Source: DASYKT01 sp035995185 (GTDB lineage: Bacteria > Acidobacteriota > Blastocatellia > Pyrinomonadales > Pyrinomonadaceae). From it: 64,000 bases of DNA. The stretch spans positions 310,001 through 374,000 of the forward strand of contig DASYKT010000031.1 in assembly GCA_035995185.1 (NCBI GenBank), written 5' to 3'. The notes under the pieces were generated by a model, which saw only the letters and a program-made list of their open reading frames with translations, had not been told where the DNA came from and ran no database searches. Positions 33,162 through 42,469 of this stretch are shown piece after piece. A program made the translations under genes and the position numbers. The stretch's first letter is position 1, and every line of letters starts with the position of its first letter.

Positions 33162-33194
33162 AAAAAAAGAGGCAGGTTTTTACCTGCCTCTTCT
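33162..33194 (-). terminator. Intrinsic terminator of the minor-pilin operon
   Basis: On the minus strand, gaggcaggt and acctgcctc form a stem with an A-rich loop, followed by a run of seven T. It lies 30 nt after the PilX-like stop. Confidence 0.85.
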
Positions 33195-33225
33195 TAGGGT
33201 AGTTTTCGGTGATGCAAAGCGAAAA

Positions 33226-36186
33226 CTAGTCGTTAAGCCTCTGGAACCCTGTCAGGTTTATCGATTGGAAGAACGGCGTTCCGGGAGGAAGCCGGGTCGG
33301 ATCCATAAACGATATATCGAAGGTCCAGTCGCGGTTGGGCGGGCTGTACACGTTGGTACAGCACTTGAACGCGCCGTTATTCTCGTGCGAGTTATACAGG
33401 TTGATCAGCGATCCCGAATAGCTGAGAGTGTTGCCACTCCAGTCTTCGAGGAACCGTTTGAAATTGTGCACACCACCGGTCAGGCGCGGGTCGCCGCCGC
33501 CCTGGTTGGGGTCTGCTTCCAAACTGCTGATCGCGTCTCCGGCCAGCATAGCGAACCGGTCGACCGTATCTGCCGCCTGACGCTGCGAAAGCGTGAAGGG
33601 ATAACGGAAGCTTCGCCCGTCGGCCCAGTTATTGGAAAGAATGGTAACCGCATCGCCGACAACCGATGCCGGGATATGATTCACCGTATCGTGCGGCAAG
33701 TAATCATCCGGGTCGGTCGGGCTGCCGATAGCAGTCACGCCCGTCGCGTTGTAATTACCCTGAACGTACACTCCATTTTCAGTAGCAAAGGTAAAGCCCT
33801 TGGTATTGGCCGGAGTGGCGGCATCGTATTTACCCGGAATAACGCTGCCATTGATCAGCCGAACCGCGCGGCGGAACCACTTGGGATCTTTAAAAGCAGT
33901 CGCGTCCGGGTCAACGATCTGGCTGGCGGTGCTATATTTAGGAGCTTCATTCGTGTAGTTGACGTCCAGCACACCGTTTCCGTTCACGTCTTCGCCGGGC
34001 TCTTTTGTGCCGTTGTTGTTGCCGAAGATGTCTTCCATGTCGTATTCGCCGTCAAAATCGTAATCGCCGCGGCGGTCGGACACATACAGTACCCAGCCGT
34101 TAGAATCCGGCACATCCGTGTAAGCCAGCCGGCGGCTTTTTGCCTCTGAGAATTTGGTGCCCGCCGCAGGCAGCATACCGGCGAGCGTCGCATCTCCGTT
34201 AAGGAAAAGCCGCAAATTCGCAACGTCGATATCGATCAAACCCATCGAACCGTTTTCCGGCACTTTCTGATAAACAACGCCGGAAACCGTGTTGTTAAAG
34301 GTCGTGCCGATATTAAGGCTGTCGTTATAGAGCCCTTCGCGAGTGTCGAACATTCTGATCGGGAAAGGGGCCAGGTCTCTTTCGGCCGGAGTTTGGCCGG
34401 TCGTCAGACGAAATCTGCCGATCTTTGTTACCGAACTATCATCCGGGTCGCTGGCGCCGGCGCAATCGATAAAATCTCTGTTCAGAGCGGAGGTCTCTCC
34501 ATTCGGAGCATTTCCCGAAGTGTTGTGGGTGACGTTGATCATGTCGTAGTTCAGGCCGTTCCAGGTATAGGTGGTGGAACATTTTGTATCGATGGCCCGG
34601 ACAGCGCCGTCGGTTCCGTTGGTACCGCTGCCGCCGCTGATTCCACCCGGCAGCACCCAGCGCTGCATCTTGATGATCGAATACTTATCCGCATTGGCGT
34701 CGTAGGAGTTGCCGCCGGTAGTTTTAAGCTCAAACATGGTGGTGCCCGACGTAGTTATCCTTGGCGCTCTTTCGGTTACTCCCAGGCTCAGAATGTCCTC
34801 GGTCACATCGGTGGCATTGACCACGCCGCTGGTATCGATAGAAACGAGTTCTATCTTTATCCAATTTTGATGGGTCGAATCGGAAAAAAGCCTGTCGCCG
34901 TTAAGTTTGGTGTTGATCGTGCTTTTCGGCTGGTAGCCTTTTCCGCTGGCCGGAGCCCCAACGCAGGATGCCGCACCCGCGGCGCCGCATCTTCCATCCA
35001 GGACATCAAGCCGGACACCGCAGCGATTCACGTTTCCCGTGGCGTCACTTAAAGTAGTGGCGCAGCCGGGCAGTCTATCCCTGGTGTCGGCGAGTGAAAC
35101 ACGGATGCCGGATTTATTGGTATATCTTTCTTTGGTGGTGATAGGGCCGTCCGCGGTAGCGGTGGTCACGTCGGAAATGGTCGGCGAGGTCGGCGTTCCG
35201 CCGCTGTTGTACTTGTCGCCCACTTCTTTTCCGCGTCTGATGAGCTCGATGTAATCCATCTCGGCTCCGGCTACCTTGCTGGAGATCTTGAGCGGAAGAT
35301 CAAGCCTTCTGGCGCTGGAAAGAAGGTTGCCCTGGAAGGATTCTCTTACCGTCGGCCAGTTGGAATTTCTAAAAGCGGTCGGCATCGGAAGCTGTCCCAC
35401 GTATTGGGGGTTGGCAAAAACGTTTCCGCCGCTGCCAACGTCGTGCAGAACGCTGCCGCCATTTTTTCCGAGCTGAACATAAGAGCCCGAACCGTTCCTG
35501 ACAAAAACATTGTTTCCCCAATCGTTTGACGATCTGCCGTTGCGCGCAACATCGGTAAGGATCTCGCCGGCCGCGCTGACTTTCGAAGAAAAGTACAGCC
35601 CGGTGGTGGCCATCAAGAACAGGTTGCCGTTGGAGTGGACGCGTCCGCCGAAGTTGAAAAGCGGGCCGGGGTGAAATTCGAGATCGTCGTTATAAAAGAT
35701 ACCGAACTGAAAAATAGGTATGCGGTCATTGTAAAAAGCGCGTCTGAGTGCGACCTGCACGCCGGTCGCTTTATTGGTAACGAGGCTGTCAATGCGCCAT
35801 TCGTCGCGCAGAGCGGTCAGCCCCTGCAGGAAACTTCCCGCGGACGCCGTGTACGGCTGCGCCGTCTGGGTGATATGAACGTCAAAGTCGAAGTCTGAAT
35901 CAAATCCCGGCGGGTCGTTGCTTTCAACGTTGGAGATATCCGTCGTAGAAGGCGTCAGCTTTGTCTCAAAGATCTGGTCGAACTCGCGGGTCGCGTTCTC
36001 CAGGCTGGCTTGCGCCGCCGAGAACGTCTTTGATTCCATCTCGTCGTTGGCCGTCGCCAGCGTTTCCGTGGTAGTACGCGAGACCGCCAGGGCGACGAAT
36101 GCCATCAGCAATACCATGACCAACAGAGCAATAATGGTTGCCGAACCTTCTTCGTTATTTTTCCAAGTTTTACTTCTCATATTCAC
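33226..36186 (-). CDS. PilX-like minor pilin with large C-terminal domain
   Basis: The 986 residues begin with a class III-type signal: NEEGSATIIALLVMVLLMAFVAL, with cleavage expected after Gly14. Position +5 is Ile instead of Glu, as in GspK-type tip pilins that do not bind the next subunit's N-terminus. The N-terminal 60 residues match PilX. The very long remainder is secreted beta-rich sequence with aspartate-rich, calcium-loop-like repeats (DYDFDGEYDMED..DVNGNGVLDVN near 703-742). PilX usually is under 200 residues and works with PilY1; here the long domain could replace PilY1 at the pilus tip (inference). It is the last gene of the operon. Confidence 0.7.
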   Translation of the reverse strand: MNMRSKTWKNNEEGSATIIALLVMVLLMAFVALAVSRTTTETLATANDEMESKTFSAAQASLENATREFDQIFETKLTPSTTDISNVESNDPPGFDSDFDFDVHITQTAQPYTASAGSFLQGLTALRDEWRIDSLVTNKATGVQVALRRAFYNDRIPIFQFGIFYNDDLEFHPGPLFNFGGRVHSNGNLFLMATTGLYFSSKVSAAGEILTDVARNGRSSNDWGNNVFVRNGSGSYVQLGKNGGSVLHDVGSGGNVFANPQYVGQLPMPTAFRNSNWPTVRESFQGNLLSSARRLDLPLKISSKVAGAEMDYIELIRRGKEVGDKYNSGGTPTSPTISDVTTATADGPITTKERYTNKSGIRVSLADTRDRLPGCATTLSDATGNVNRCGVRLDVLDGRCGAAGAASCVGAPASGKGYQPKSTINTKLNGDRLFSDSTHQNWIKIELVSIDTSGVVNATDVTEDILSLGVTERAPRITTSGTTMFELKTTGGNSYDANADKYSIIKMQRWVLPGGISGGSGTNGTDGAVRAIDTKCSTTYTWNGLNYDMINVTHNTSGNAPNGETSALNRDFIDCAGASDPDDSSVTKIGRFRLTTGQTPAERDLAPFPIRMFDTREGLYNDSLNIGTTFNNTVSGVVYQKVPENGSMGLIDIDVANLRLFLNGDATLAGMLPAAGTKFSEAKSRRLAYTDVPDSNGWVLYVSDRRGDYDFDGEYDMEDIFGNNNGTKEPGEDVNGNGVLDVNYTNEAPKYSTASQIVDPDATAFKDPKWFRRAVRLINGSVIPGKYDAATPANTKGFTFATENGVYVQGNYNATGVTAIGSPTDPDDYLPHDTVNHIPASVVGDAVTILSNNWADGRSFRYPFTLSQRQAADTVDRFAMLAGDAISSLEADPNQGGGDPRLTGGVHNFKRFLEDWSGNTLSYSGSLINLYNSHENNGAFKCCTNVYSPPNRDWTFDISFMDPTRLPPGTPFFQSINLTGFQRLND

Positions 36187-36243
36187 ACCTTTTTTTCCAG
36201 GAGCTGTCCTACTTTTCTAAAATTGTATGGCGCTTTTTTTTCT

Positions 36244-37368
36244 TTAACCCGCGTCATAAACGATGTTGCGTGTCGCGAACGTGGAAGTGACCGTGATCGT
36301 TTCCGGGACCCTTCGCTGTTCGTCGTACTCACTTGACTGAACCTTGAGCGTGATCGTTATCTGCCTGACCAGGTTCATATCGCCCGGTGTATCATTGCCG
36401 TTTCCACGAATACCGTCCGGCCCGGCACTGGGATCATCGGTCACCGTTCCGTCCTCGAGCACGTAGCGGATCTGCATATCCTGTATCCCGTAAGCCAGCG
36501 GCTGTTCGCGGATCTGATCGGCGGAAGTCGCGGGCGGGTTGTTGTTGCCAAAGATCGTTCTGATCAGCGTGCCGTCGCTGCTTATCCGGTAAGAGATCCA
36601 GAAGAATTTCTTCATCAGCAAAACACTGGTGGAACAATTGTCGACTATCGCACCGGAGCATTTTCTCAACTGGCTGGCGGCGATGCCGTTAGCCTGCAGA
36701 GATTGATTCAGCCCCAGCGGATCGCCGGGAGCAAAATCCACGGTGGTCGTGCTCGGGACGGCGGTGGCCATCACCGGGACCTGGGTCGTGTCGGTCTGGA
36801 TCAAAAAGAGATCATAGACTTTTACGCAAGGGTCCGGGTTAGCGGTATTTCCGCACAGTTGGCTGGTAGACGGCTTGAGGGTCACCCGCGGGATCGTGTT
36901 ATTGCTCGGCGACGCCGCCACACTTGAAAGCTGTACGGTCTTGGCATCGTTGAAATCCATATCGCGATAGATGAAAGAGATCTCATCCGTCGTGGGGGTT
37001 TGCAGGTTATTCGTAAAGACATTGTTGCCGGCGATAATGGCCGTCATACGGTCTCGGTCGGTATTGTTGTCCTGCGAAAGGCCTAACCGCGTGGTAAGAA
37101 AATCATCGGGTGCGAAACCGCCATCCTTGTGAAAGCTCAGGCCGGCGTTCAGCGCATCGCGTCCGATCAGGTGCATGGCGGCGCGCGCGTTCTTTAACGT
37201 GTCGCTGCGGCGGCTGGCGCGGTTGCGGTCAACCCTGGCAACCTGCAGCAGCCCGAAGATCGCTCCGCTGATCACCAAAAAAAGAACGGCGGCGATCATT
37301 ACTTCAAGTAAGCCGATACCAGCTTCCGAACGTCGGTCATGTAAGATTGTTTCTGCTGAGTTTTTCAT
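36244..37368 (-). CDS. PilW-like minor pilin
   Basis: The 374 residues carry a prepilin signal, EAGIGLLEVMIAAVLFLVISG, with the cleavage Gly, a following Ile and Glu at +5, so PilD should process and methylate it. The ectodomain (about 40-374) has many polar residues and two to four cysteines (PNPD..C, SKLC..NC) that could form disulfides. Its place between PilV-like and PilX-like genes is the usual minor-pilin order. The start ATG is preceded by 'aggagcc'. Minor pilins prime pilus assembly and sit at the tip. Confidence 0.8.
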   Translation of the reverse strand: MKNSAETILHDRRSEAGIGLLEVMIAAVLFLVISGAIFGLLQVARVDRNRASRRSDTLKNARAAMHLIGRDALNAGLSFHKDGGFAPDDFLTTRLGLSQDNNTDRDRMTAIIAGNNVFTNNLQTPTTDEISFIYRDMDFNDAKTVQLSSVAASPSNNTIPRVTLKPSTSQLCGNTANPDPCVKVYDLFLIQTDTTQVPVMATAVPSTTTVDFAPGDPLGLNQSLQANGIAASQLRKCSGAIVDNCSTSVLLMKKFFWISYRISSDGTLIRTIFGNNNPPATSADQIREQPLAYGIQDMQIRYVLEDGTVTDDPSAGPDGIRGNGNDTPGDMNLVRQITITLKVQSSEYDEQRRVPETITVTSTFATRNIVYDAG

Positions 37369-37379
37369 TAACTGGCTCC

Positions 37380-37937
37380 TTATTGAAAGTTGGTGATCAA
37401 CGTGGACATTTTTTCTTCGCGATAGGTGCGGTTCACCGAATAACGGATGGTGACATCTATCCGCCGTTTACCCGGCTGGCCGGCGACATCGGTGATCTCG
37501 ATCTTTCTCAAGAATCCTTTTAATTCGGCGCTGGAATTGGAGGTATGGCCGGGGGAGGTGCAAGACGTGCCGGTGGCACAGGCATCATCCGCCGTTCCGG
37601 CAACGCCGTCCCAGCCTTCTTCGAGCCTGATGGGATTAAAGCCGGCCAGAAAAATGCCTTTGGGCTGGCCATCGGCGCCAATGTTGTTGCCCACGTTCCC
37701 GATCGAATTCCAGCCGTCGACCCCGCCGTCAGAGGCGTGTATCTCGCGGGTGGAAAAGATCGATTCGATGGTCGAGAGCGCGTACTGCTTGCTCAAAAGC
37801 TGCGAGTCCGTTTCATACGAACGCATCAGATTGACGGTCAAGGCACCGGTCAAGGCCAGTATGCCGACCATCATGATCACCATCGCGATCATCAGATCGA
37901 TATAGGAAAATCCTGCTTCGTTATTTGTTCTTGTCAT
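37380..37937 (-). CDS. PilV-like minor pilin
   Basis: The 185 residues have a prepilin signal, NEAGFSYIDLMIAMVIMMVGILALTGAL, with cleavage after Gly. Position +5 is Asp, not the usual Glu. The ectodomain has a Cys pair (ATGTSC) and an EGWDGVAGTADD loop. The gene is followed by PilW-like after 11 nt and preceded by the FimT/GspH-like gene, so all four are one operon. Minor pilins of this type help start assembly and set pilus properties. Confidence 0.8.
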   Translation of the reverse strand: MTRTNNEAGFSYIDLMIAMVIMMVGILALTGALTVNLMRSYETDSQLLSKQYALSTIESIFSTREIHASDGGVDGWNSIGNVGNNIGADGQPKGIFLAGFNPIRLEEGWDGVAGTADDACATGTSCTSPGHTSNSSAELKGFLRKIEITDVAGQPGKRRIDVTIRYSVNRTYREEKMSTLITNFQ

Positions 37938-38001
37938 TTTCTTAGTCCCCTGAATTGCCGGGTTGGGAGCATTGATCTTTTATAAACTTAAAAAACATCG
38001 T

Positions 38002-38712
38002 CTAGCGCGCCGGGCTTCCGTATCCCGAACGGCGTGAATCTTTCCAGAATGTGCTGCCGTCCGGCGCCGTCGCAAAATCCCACATACGAACGGAACCGGT
38101 GGATCCGATGATGCAGATCGCTTTGGTAAGGTCCGAATCGTTGGGGCTGGTGGCTTTCGGTTTCCAGATATAGAGAGTTGTACCAGTGGCTACGGAATTA
38201 GCACCGATGGCGTTGGTCCCCGCATTTCTTACGGATCCGTCGGGCATAAAACGAAATGTCGCGACGTTGTGTCCCGCGCTCAGAGGGTGCAGGCTGCCGG
38301 CAAATACCGCGGTCGGCGCGGGCTGGGCCTCAGGCGGCGCGGTGGTCACGTTGTTCGGGCGCATATCGAGCCGGACGTTGGCGGAAGGGAAAAACTTGAC
38401 CTGCCGCAGCAATTTGTCATCCGTCGCGACCGCCGGGACGACTGTGTTGTCTTCGTTGATCAGCCGGCCGATGTTGCTGGTCAGATCGATCTCGACACGC
38501 AAGACTTCGCGCTGGGTCAGCGCTCTTTGGCGGGCTTCCTGGATAAGGTCGATTATCTGAAGGGCTTCTTCGTCAGTGTTATAAAGCTTGCGGGTGCCGC
38601 TGAGATAAATTAAAGAGACCGAGGTAAGGATCATTATCACCACTACCACCGCCAGGAGTTCCAGCAGCGAGAAACCGCGTTCACTGGCCGTTGTTTTTTT
38701 GTGTTTTTTCAT
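38002..38712 (-). CDS. FimT/GspH-like minor pilin
   Basis: The 236 residues begin MKKHKKTTASERGFSLLELLAVVVVIMILTSV, a canonical prepilin signal with Gly|Phe and Glu at +5. The next 60 residues (EALQIIDLIQEARQRALTQREVLRVEID) match the GspH/FimT conserved block. It is the first gene of the minor-pilin operon, which then runs PilV, PilW, PilX. Its own promoter must lie in 38713-38896, downstream of the pilQ terminator. The 'gggagg' before the start is a good ribosome binding site. Confidence 0.83.
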   Translation of the reverse strand: MKKHKKTTASERGFSLLELLAVVVVIMILTSVSLIYLSGTRKLYNTDEEALQIIDLIQEARQRALTQREVLRVEIDLTSNIGRLINEDNTVVPAVATDDKLLRQVKFFPSANVRLDMRPNNVTTAPPEAQPAPTAVFAGSLHPLSAGHNVATFRFMPDGSVRNAGTNAIGANSVATGTTLYIWKPKATSPNDSDLTKAICIIGSTGSVRMWDFATAPDGSTFWKDSRRSGYGSPAR

Positions 38713-38896
38713 AAAAAACCTCCCCGAAATACACGCCGGGCAACGAATAGCTAATCAAAATTCGTGCCAATCTTTTAAAAAAGTTTAACTGCTGTGAATA
38801 AAAGAATTATGCTCTTAGCCGGATTTATTCAAATCCTGGCTATGTCACTTTTTGTAACACTCTTAGGAAGCCGTTTTCACAGTTTTTGTAAATTAG

Positions 38897-38930
38897 AAAA
38901 ATTCCCCGTCGTAAGCCGGCGGGGAATTTA
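38897..38930 (-). terminator. Intrinsic terminator of the pilMNOPQ operon
   Basis: On the minus strand, aattcccc and ggggaatt form a stem with a short GC-rich inner loop and are followed by tttttctaa. It separates pilQ from the minor-pilin operon. Nothing else is visible in 38713-39026. Confidence 0.75.
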
Positions 38931-39026
38931 GGGTAGGAAACTGAAATAGAGTATCCATAACTATCAATTTTCTGACCAGGGAGTGTTTTTGCCTCACTCC
39001 CCGATCGGAAATTTGTCGCCGGCCGA

Positions 39027-40724
39027 TTACGGTTTCGGTGAACCCATCGGCTGGGGGCCGCCCTGCAACCCGGTTACCGGGATCAGCAGCGGCTGCTGCG
39101 GAGTCGGTTCCGGCGTGCCCGAGTTCGAACTCGGATTGCCCATCGGGACCGGCTGGATCAGAGTGGTGGTACGAGTTTCGTTACCGACCTTGGAGTCAAT
39201 GCGGTTACCCGCATAGTCCGAACGATAGATGCGCGGAGTGATGAAGAACAGGATCTCACTCGTGTTGCGCGCTACCGCTTTGCGTTTAAAGAGTTTGCCG
39301 AGTACCGGTATGCTGGAAAGGCCGGGCGTACGGAATTGATCTTCGCCTTCGTTATCGAGCATAGCGCCGCCGACTACCGTCGTTCCGCCATCCGGAACCA
39401 TTACTTCGGTCTGCATTCTCTGGGTGTTGATACCCGGGGTGCCGCCGATCGTGACCGTACGGCTGATGGTGTTATTTTCCGCTACTACGCGAAGAATGAC
39501 CGTTCCGGCATCGGTGATCTGAGGAGTCACTGACAAACGCAGGGGCACGGATACGAAGGTAGTGGTAAAGACCACTGCTCCGGTATTGTTACCGCTGTTT
39601 TGGGTGGTGACCACCGGGATCTGCTGTCCGCTTTCGATCTCAGCCTTGCGGTTGTTCAAAGTGGTGATGCGCGGCGTGGCGATGGTTTTGGCCTGGCCTT
39701 TTTCTTCACCGGCCGTGATCAGCATACTAAGCTGAACACTGCCGATCTCACCGGTCGTCAAACCGATGACCGTATGTGCGAGCGATGAGGTCAAACTGCG
39801 GGTCGGCTCCAAAATAAGGCCGGCCGGTGAACCCAGGGGCCTGAAGCCGGTCGTATTCTGACCGCTGGCGGAACCGCCGGTGCTGGCTACCTGGCTGCCG
39901 GGCATAGTGGCGATAGAACCGCCGGCGCCATTGCCGCCAAATCCTAAACCTGCCAGCTGGACACCGATGTCGCGGCTGAAATTGCGCGAAGCGATAACGA
40001 TGCGGGCCTCGATCTCGACCTGCGGTTCCGGCTGGTCAAGAAGTTTGACCAATGCGCGGATAGCATCGATATTTTCACGGACGTCGGTAATGATAAGCGT
40101 GTTGCTGCGCGGGTCGGTTTCGACACTGCCGCGTTTGGACAAACGTTTTTTGACCGTTCCGAGAATGCCTTCGGCACCTTCGGCGCCGCCACCGCCACCG
40201 CTGTCGCTGGTGTTGCCACCTTCGAAACCGCCGGCCGATGCGCATTTGCCGGCGCAGGCATAGTTAAGCCGAACGAACTCCGTGTAAAGAGGAGCAAGCT
40301 CGATCTGAGATTCTCTTACCCTGGCGTTGATCTCGGATTCTTTAGCCAAAATTTCGATATCGGCTACCCGAAGGATCGAACCTTTGATCTGAACGCCCAG
40401 GCCGTTAGCCGACAAAACTGAATCCAGGACCAAATTCCACGGTTCATCCGTAACATTGACGGTTACCGGCACTTCTTTGACGGAACGGTCAATGACGAAA
40501 TTTACCCCGTACTGATCGGTTATGTAGTTCAACAGGTCTCTGACGTCGGTTTTCACGACGTTGAGGTTGATCGACTCACCGACGAATCCGGGTTCGCCGT
40601 ATCTTTTACCCTGCGCCTGCGACCCGGTTTTTTGTGCCAGGACCGGCAGTATTAATAAGGCGGCAAGTCCGGCCGCGATAACTGCCTTTTTGCCAAAATT
40701 GTTCATTTTCATTATGAAAGACAT
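39027..40724 (-). CDS. pilQ: Type IV pilus secretin PilQ
   Basis: From ATG 40724 (Shine-Dalgarno gggaggaaacg) the protein has 565 residues; an open frame runs 35 residues further up but without homology. A signal peptide is followed by a secretin/TonB short N-terminal (STN) domain (GESINLNVVKTDVRDLLNYIT..NFVID..VTVN) and a second N-domain, separated by a Cys-containing glycine-rich insert (CAGKCASAGGFEGG..). The secretin core (about 280-525) has VEIEARIV and VPDGGTTVVGG. The C-terminus is Pro/Gly-rich. It forms the outer-membrane pore for the pilus, bound by PilP. There is no AMIN domain. Confidence 0.93.
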   Translation of the reverse strand: MSFIMKMNNFGKKAVIAAGLAALLILPVLAQKTGSQAQGKRYGEPGFVGESINLNVVKTDVRDLLNYITDQYGVNFVIDRSVKEVPVTVNVTDEPWNLVLDSVLSANGLGVQIKGSILRVADIEILAKESEINARVRESQIELAPLYTEFVRLNYACAGKCASAGGFEGGNTSDSGGGGGAEGAEGILGTVKKRLSKRGSVETDPRSNTLIITDVRENIDAIRALVKLLDQPEPQVEIEARIVIASRNFSRDIGVQLAGLGFGGNGAGGSIATMPGSQVASTGGSASGQNTTGFRPLGSPAGLILEPTRSLTSSLAHTVIGLTTGEIGSVQLSMLITAGEEKGQAKTIATPRITTLNNRKAEIESGQQIPVVTTQNSGNNTGAVVFTTTFVSVPLRLSVTPQITDAGTVILRVVAENNTISRTVTIGGTPGINTQRMQTEVMVPDGGTTVVGGAMLDNEGEDQFRTPGLSSIPVLGKLFKRKAVARNTSEILFFITPRIYRSDYAGNRIDSKVGNETRTTTLIQPVPMGNPSSNSGTPEPTPQQPLLIPVTGLQGGPQPMGSPKP

Positions 40725-40845
40725 CGTTTCCTCCCTAGAACTCCCCGCTTTACGCGGAGACTCGGAACTGCTCTTTTCAAAATTCTGCGCGGGTACTGCC
40801 TTGCGCAGGTCTATGCAGCGAGGCTGCAAAACTTTTTTCTAAAAC

Positions 40846-41631
40846 CTAATTTTTCTTGCTGGCTACGGATTTACCCTTGGCCGGTTTTCCCTTGGCGTCT
40901 TTCGGAGTATCCTTTTCGGATTTCTTCAGTTCTTCCAGGGGAAACTCGATCTTATTGGGATCGGGCAATTTCGTGGTATCTACCGGTTCGCCTTTGTCGT
41001 TGACAGCGGCCCGGGCCGGTTTTTCCTGGAGCCTTTTCTCGGCGTCCGTGGTGCCGGACGAAGGCAGCGTATCAACCGTAGTTCTGGCTAATTCTTCCTG
41101 GAAGCTCATCTTGCGCAGGATCTTTTTCTCTTCGGCCACGGCAAACTTACCGTTGCTCATTTTGGTGACCTTGCGAAAGACGAGGTGATTGTCCTCGACC
41201 GCGACAAGCTGTCCGTCAAAGAATTTTTCGCCGGGATAGATAGTGTAAGAAAGATTTATCGGTTTTAATTCGACGATCGCCGCGTAACCGCGCGGAGTGC
41301 GTGTAATTCCCGTCACCGTCATTTCGTCGAGCGTCATGACGACGGTCGGCTTCGGCATCTGGGTGCAGCCCTGGGCGATGCACTGCGGGCGGATCACGTT
41401 CATATAGTAATTGACGCGCGCTTCGACCGGCGGAACTCCCAGCGGACCGGCGGGTCTCGCCGGGTCCGTTGAGATGCCGTTCTTACCAACTACACGCTGG
41501 GCTTTGACGGTGGGCTTTTGAAACGGGTCGCGCTGCGCCGAGGCTTCAAACAAGGTGCCGCTGGCTACGAGCACGCCGCCCGTCAGTAAAAGTGAACCAA
41601 AAATTTTTCCTACTTTTGATTTAGTAATCAT
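40846..41631 (-). CDS. pilP: Type IV pilus assembly protein PilP (PilP-like)
   Basis: From ATG 41631 the protein has 261 residues. A hydrophobic signal (about 10-32) is followed by RDPFQKP, the usual opening of PilP, and a beta-sandwich (MTLDEMTVTGITRTPRGYAAIVELKPI, TIYPGEKFFDGQLVAVEDNHLVFRKV). The C-terminal 90 residues are a charged, Lys/Pro-rich tail not typical of PilP. PilP is normally a lipoprotein that links PilNO to PilQ; no lipobox is visible here. Position in the pilMNOPQ order supports the call. The ATG 13 codons further up is a weaker choice. Confidence 0.82.
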   Translation of the reverse strand: MITKSKVGKIFGSLLLTGGVLVASGTLFEASAQRDPFQKPTVKAQRVVGKNGISTDPARPAGPLGVPPVEARVNYYMNVIRPQCIAQGCTQMPKPTVVMTLDEMTVTGITRTPRGYAAIVELKPINLSYTIYPGEKFFDGQLVAVEDNHLVFRKVTKMSNGKFAVAEEKKILRKMSFQEELARTTVDTLPSSGTTDAEKRLQEKPARAAVNDKGEPVDTTKLPDPNKIEFPLEELKKSEKDTPKDAKGKPAKGKSVASKKN

Positions 41632-41689
41632 GACTTTTTCTCTCTTATATAAGCTCTTCACACTCTGCAAAGTCTGTTTAGACCAAAAT

Positions 41690-42403
41690 TTAGCTGACTG
41701 GTTTTCCGGCCGGCGGGGCGGTGCTGTTCACGGTGTTTTGTACCGCGGCAGGCGCACCGTTCGGTGCCGCCGGTTGGCCCGGGGCGGCTGCCGGCGCACC
41801 CGGAGCTCCGGGTTGTGCCGGCGGCGGAGCGCTCAGGTTATTGAGCGATTCCGGCGACGCGTAATAGGCCGTCAGCAAAAATTGCGCATGCAGGCTCTTT
41901 TGCGGAGTTTGTTTTTCGATCTGTTTCAGATTGAAATCCGAGATCGAAACGACCCTCTGCAATTTCGCCATTTTGTCAAAAAACGCACGCAGGTTGTTGA
42001 AATTGCTGTCAACTTCGACTTCCACGGGTTTGCCCATGACAAAATCCTGCTGCATATCGTCGCGCGGTGAGAACCGCATCACGATGAGGCTGCTCTGCCT
42101 GGCGCTGTCCTGCAGTCCCTGCAGGATATTGGTGATCTCACGCTGTTCCGGCAGTAATACTTTTAACTCGTCGTATTCTTCGGATTTGCTGGCAAACAAC
42201 GCTCTGAATTCGTTGATCCTCTGCGTGGCAATCTGGGCTGCCTGATTTTTGGCTTGCAGGGCATTGACTTCTTCCTGGAGCCCCTCGGTTTCCGCGCGCG
42301 TGGTGCCGGTCCACATGTACCAGACACTCATCCAAAGCAATGAGCCGACGCCGACTAGGATCACAAGTTGCCAATACCAGGCCAAATTCACTAATTTTTT
42401 CAT
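41690..42403 (-). CDS. pilO: Type IV pilus assembly protein PilO
   Basis: The 237 residues show one N-terminal membrane helix (about 10-30), a coiled coil (about 34-70; TRAETEGLQEEVNALQAKNQ) and a ferredoxin-like domain with the typical LLPEQREITNILQGLQDSAR and VSISDFNL segments. The last 50 residues are almost pure Ala/Pro/Gly, an unusual periplasmic tail shared with the PilN here. PilO pairs with PilN in the inner-membrane alignment complex. It lies between pilN and pilP, all read in one direction. Confidence 0.9.
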   Translation of the reverse strand: MKKLVNLAWYWQLVILVGVGSLLWMSVWYMWTGTTRAETEGLQEEVNALQAKNQAAQIATQRINEFRALFASKSEEYDELKVLLPEQREITNILQGLQDSARQSSLIVMRFSPRDDMQQDFVMGKPVEVEVDSNFNNLRAFFDKMAKLQRVVSISDFNLKQIEKQTPQKSLHAQFLLTAYYASPESLNNLSAPPPAQPGAPGAPAAAPGQPAAPNGAPAAVQNTVNSTAPPAGKPVS

Positions 42404-42469
42404 TGTTTTATTTCCTTTTAGGACAAAGGTAAATTTAAGTTTTTAAGAAAGGATCGGTCGATCCGGATA

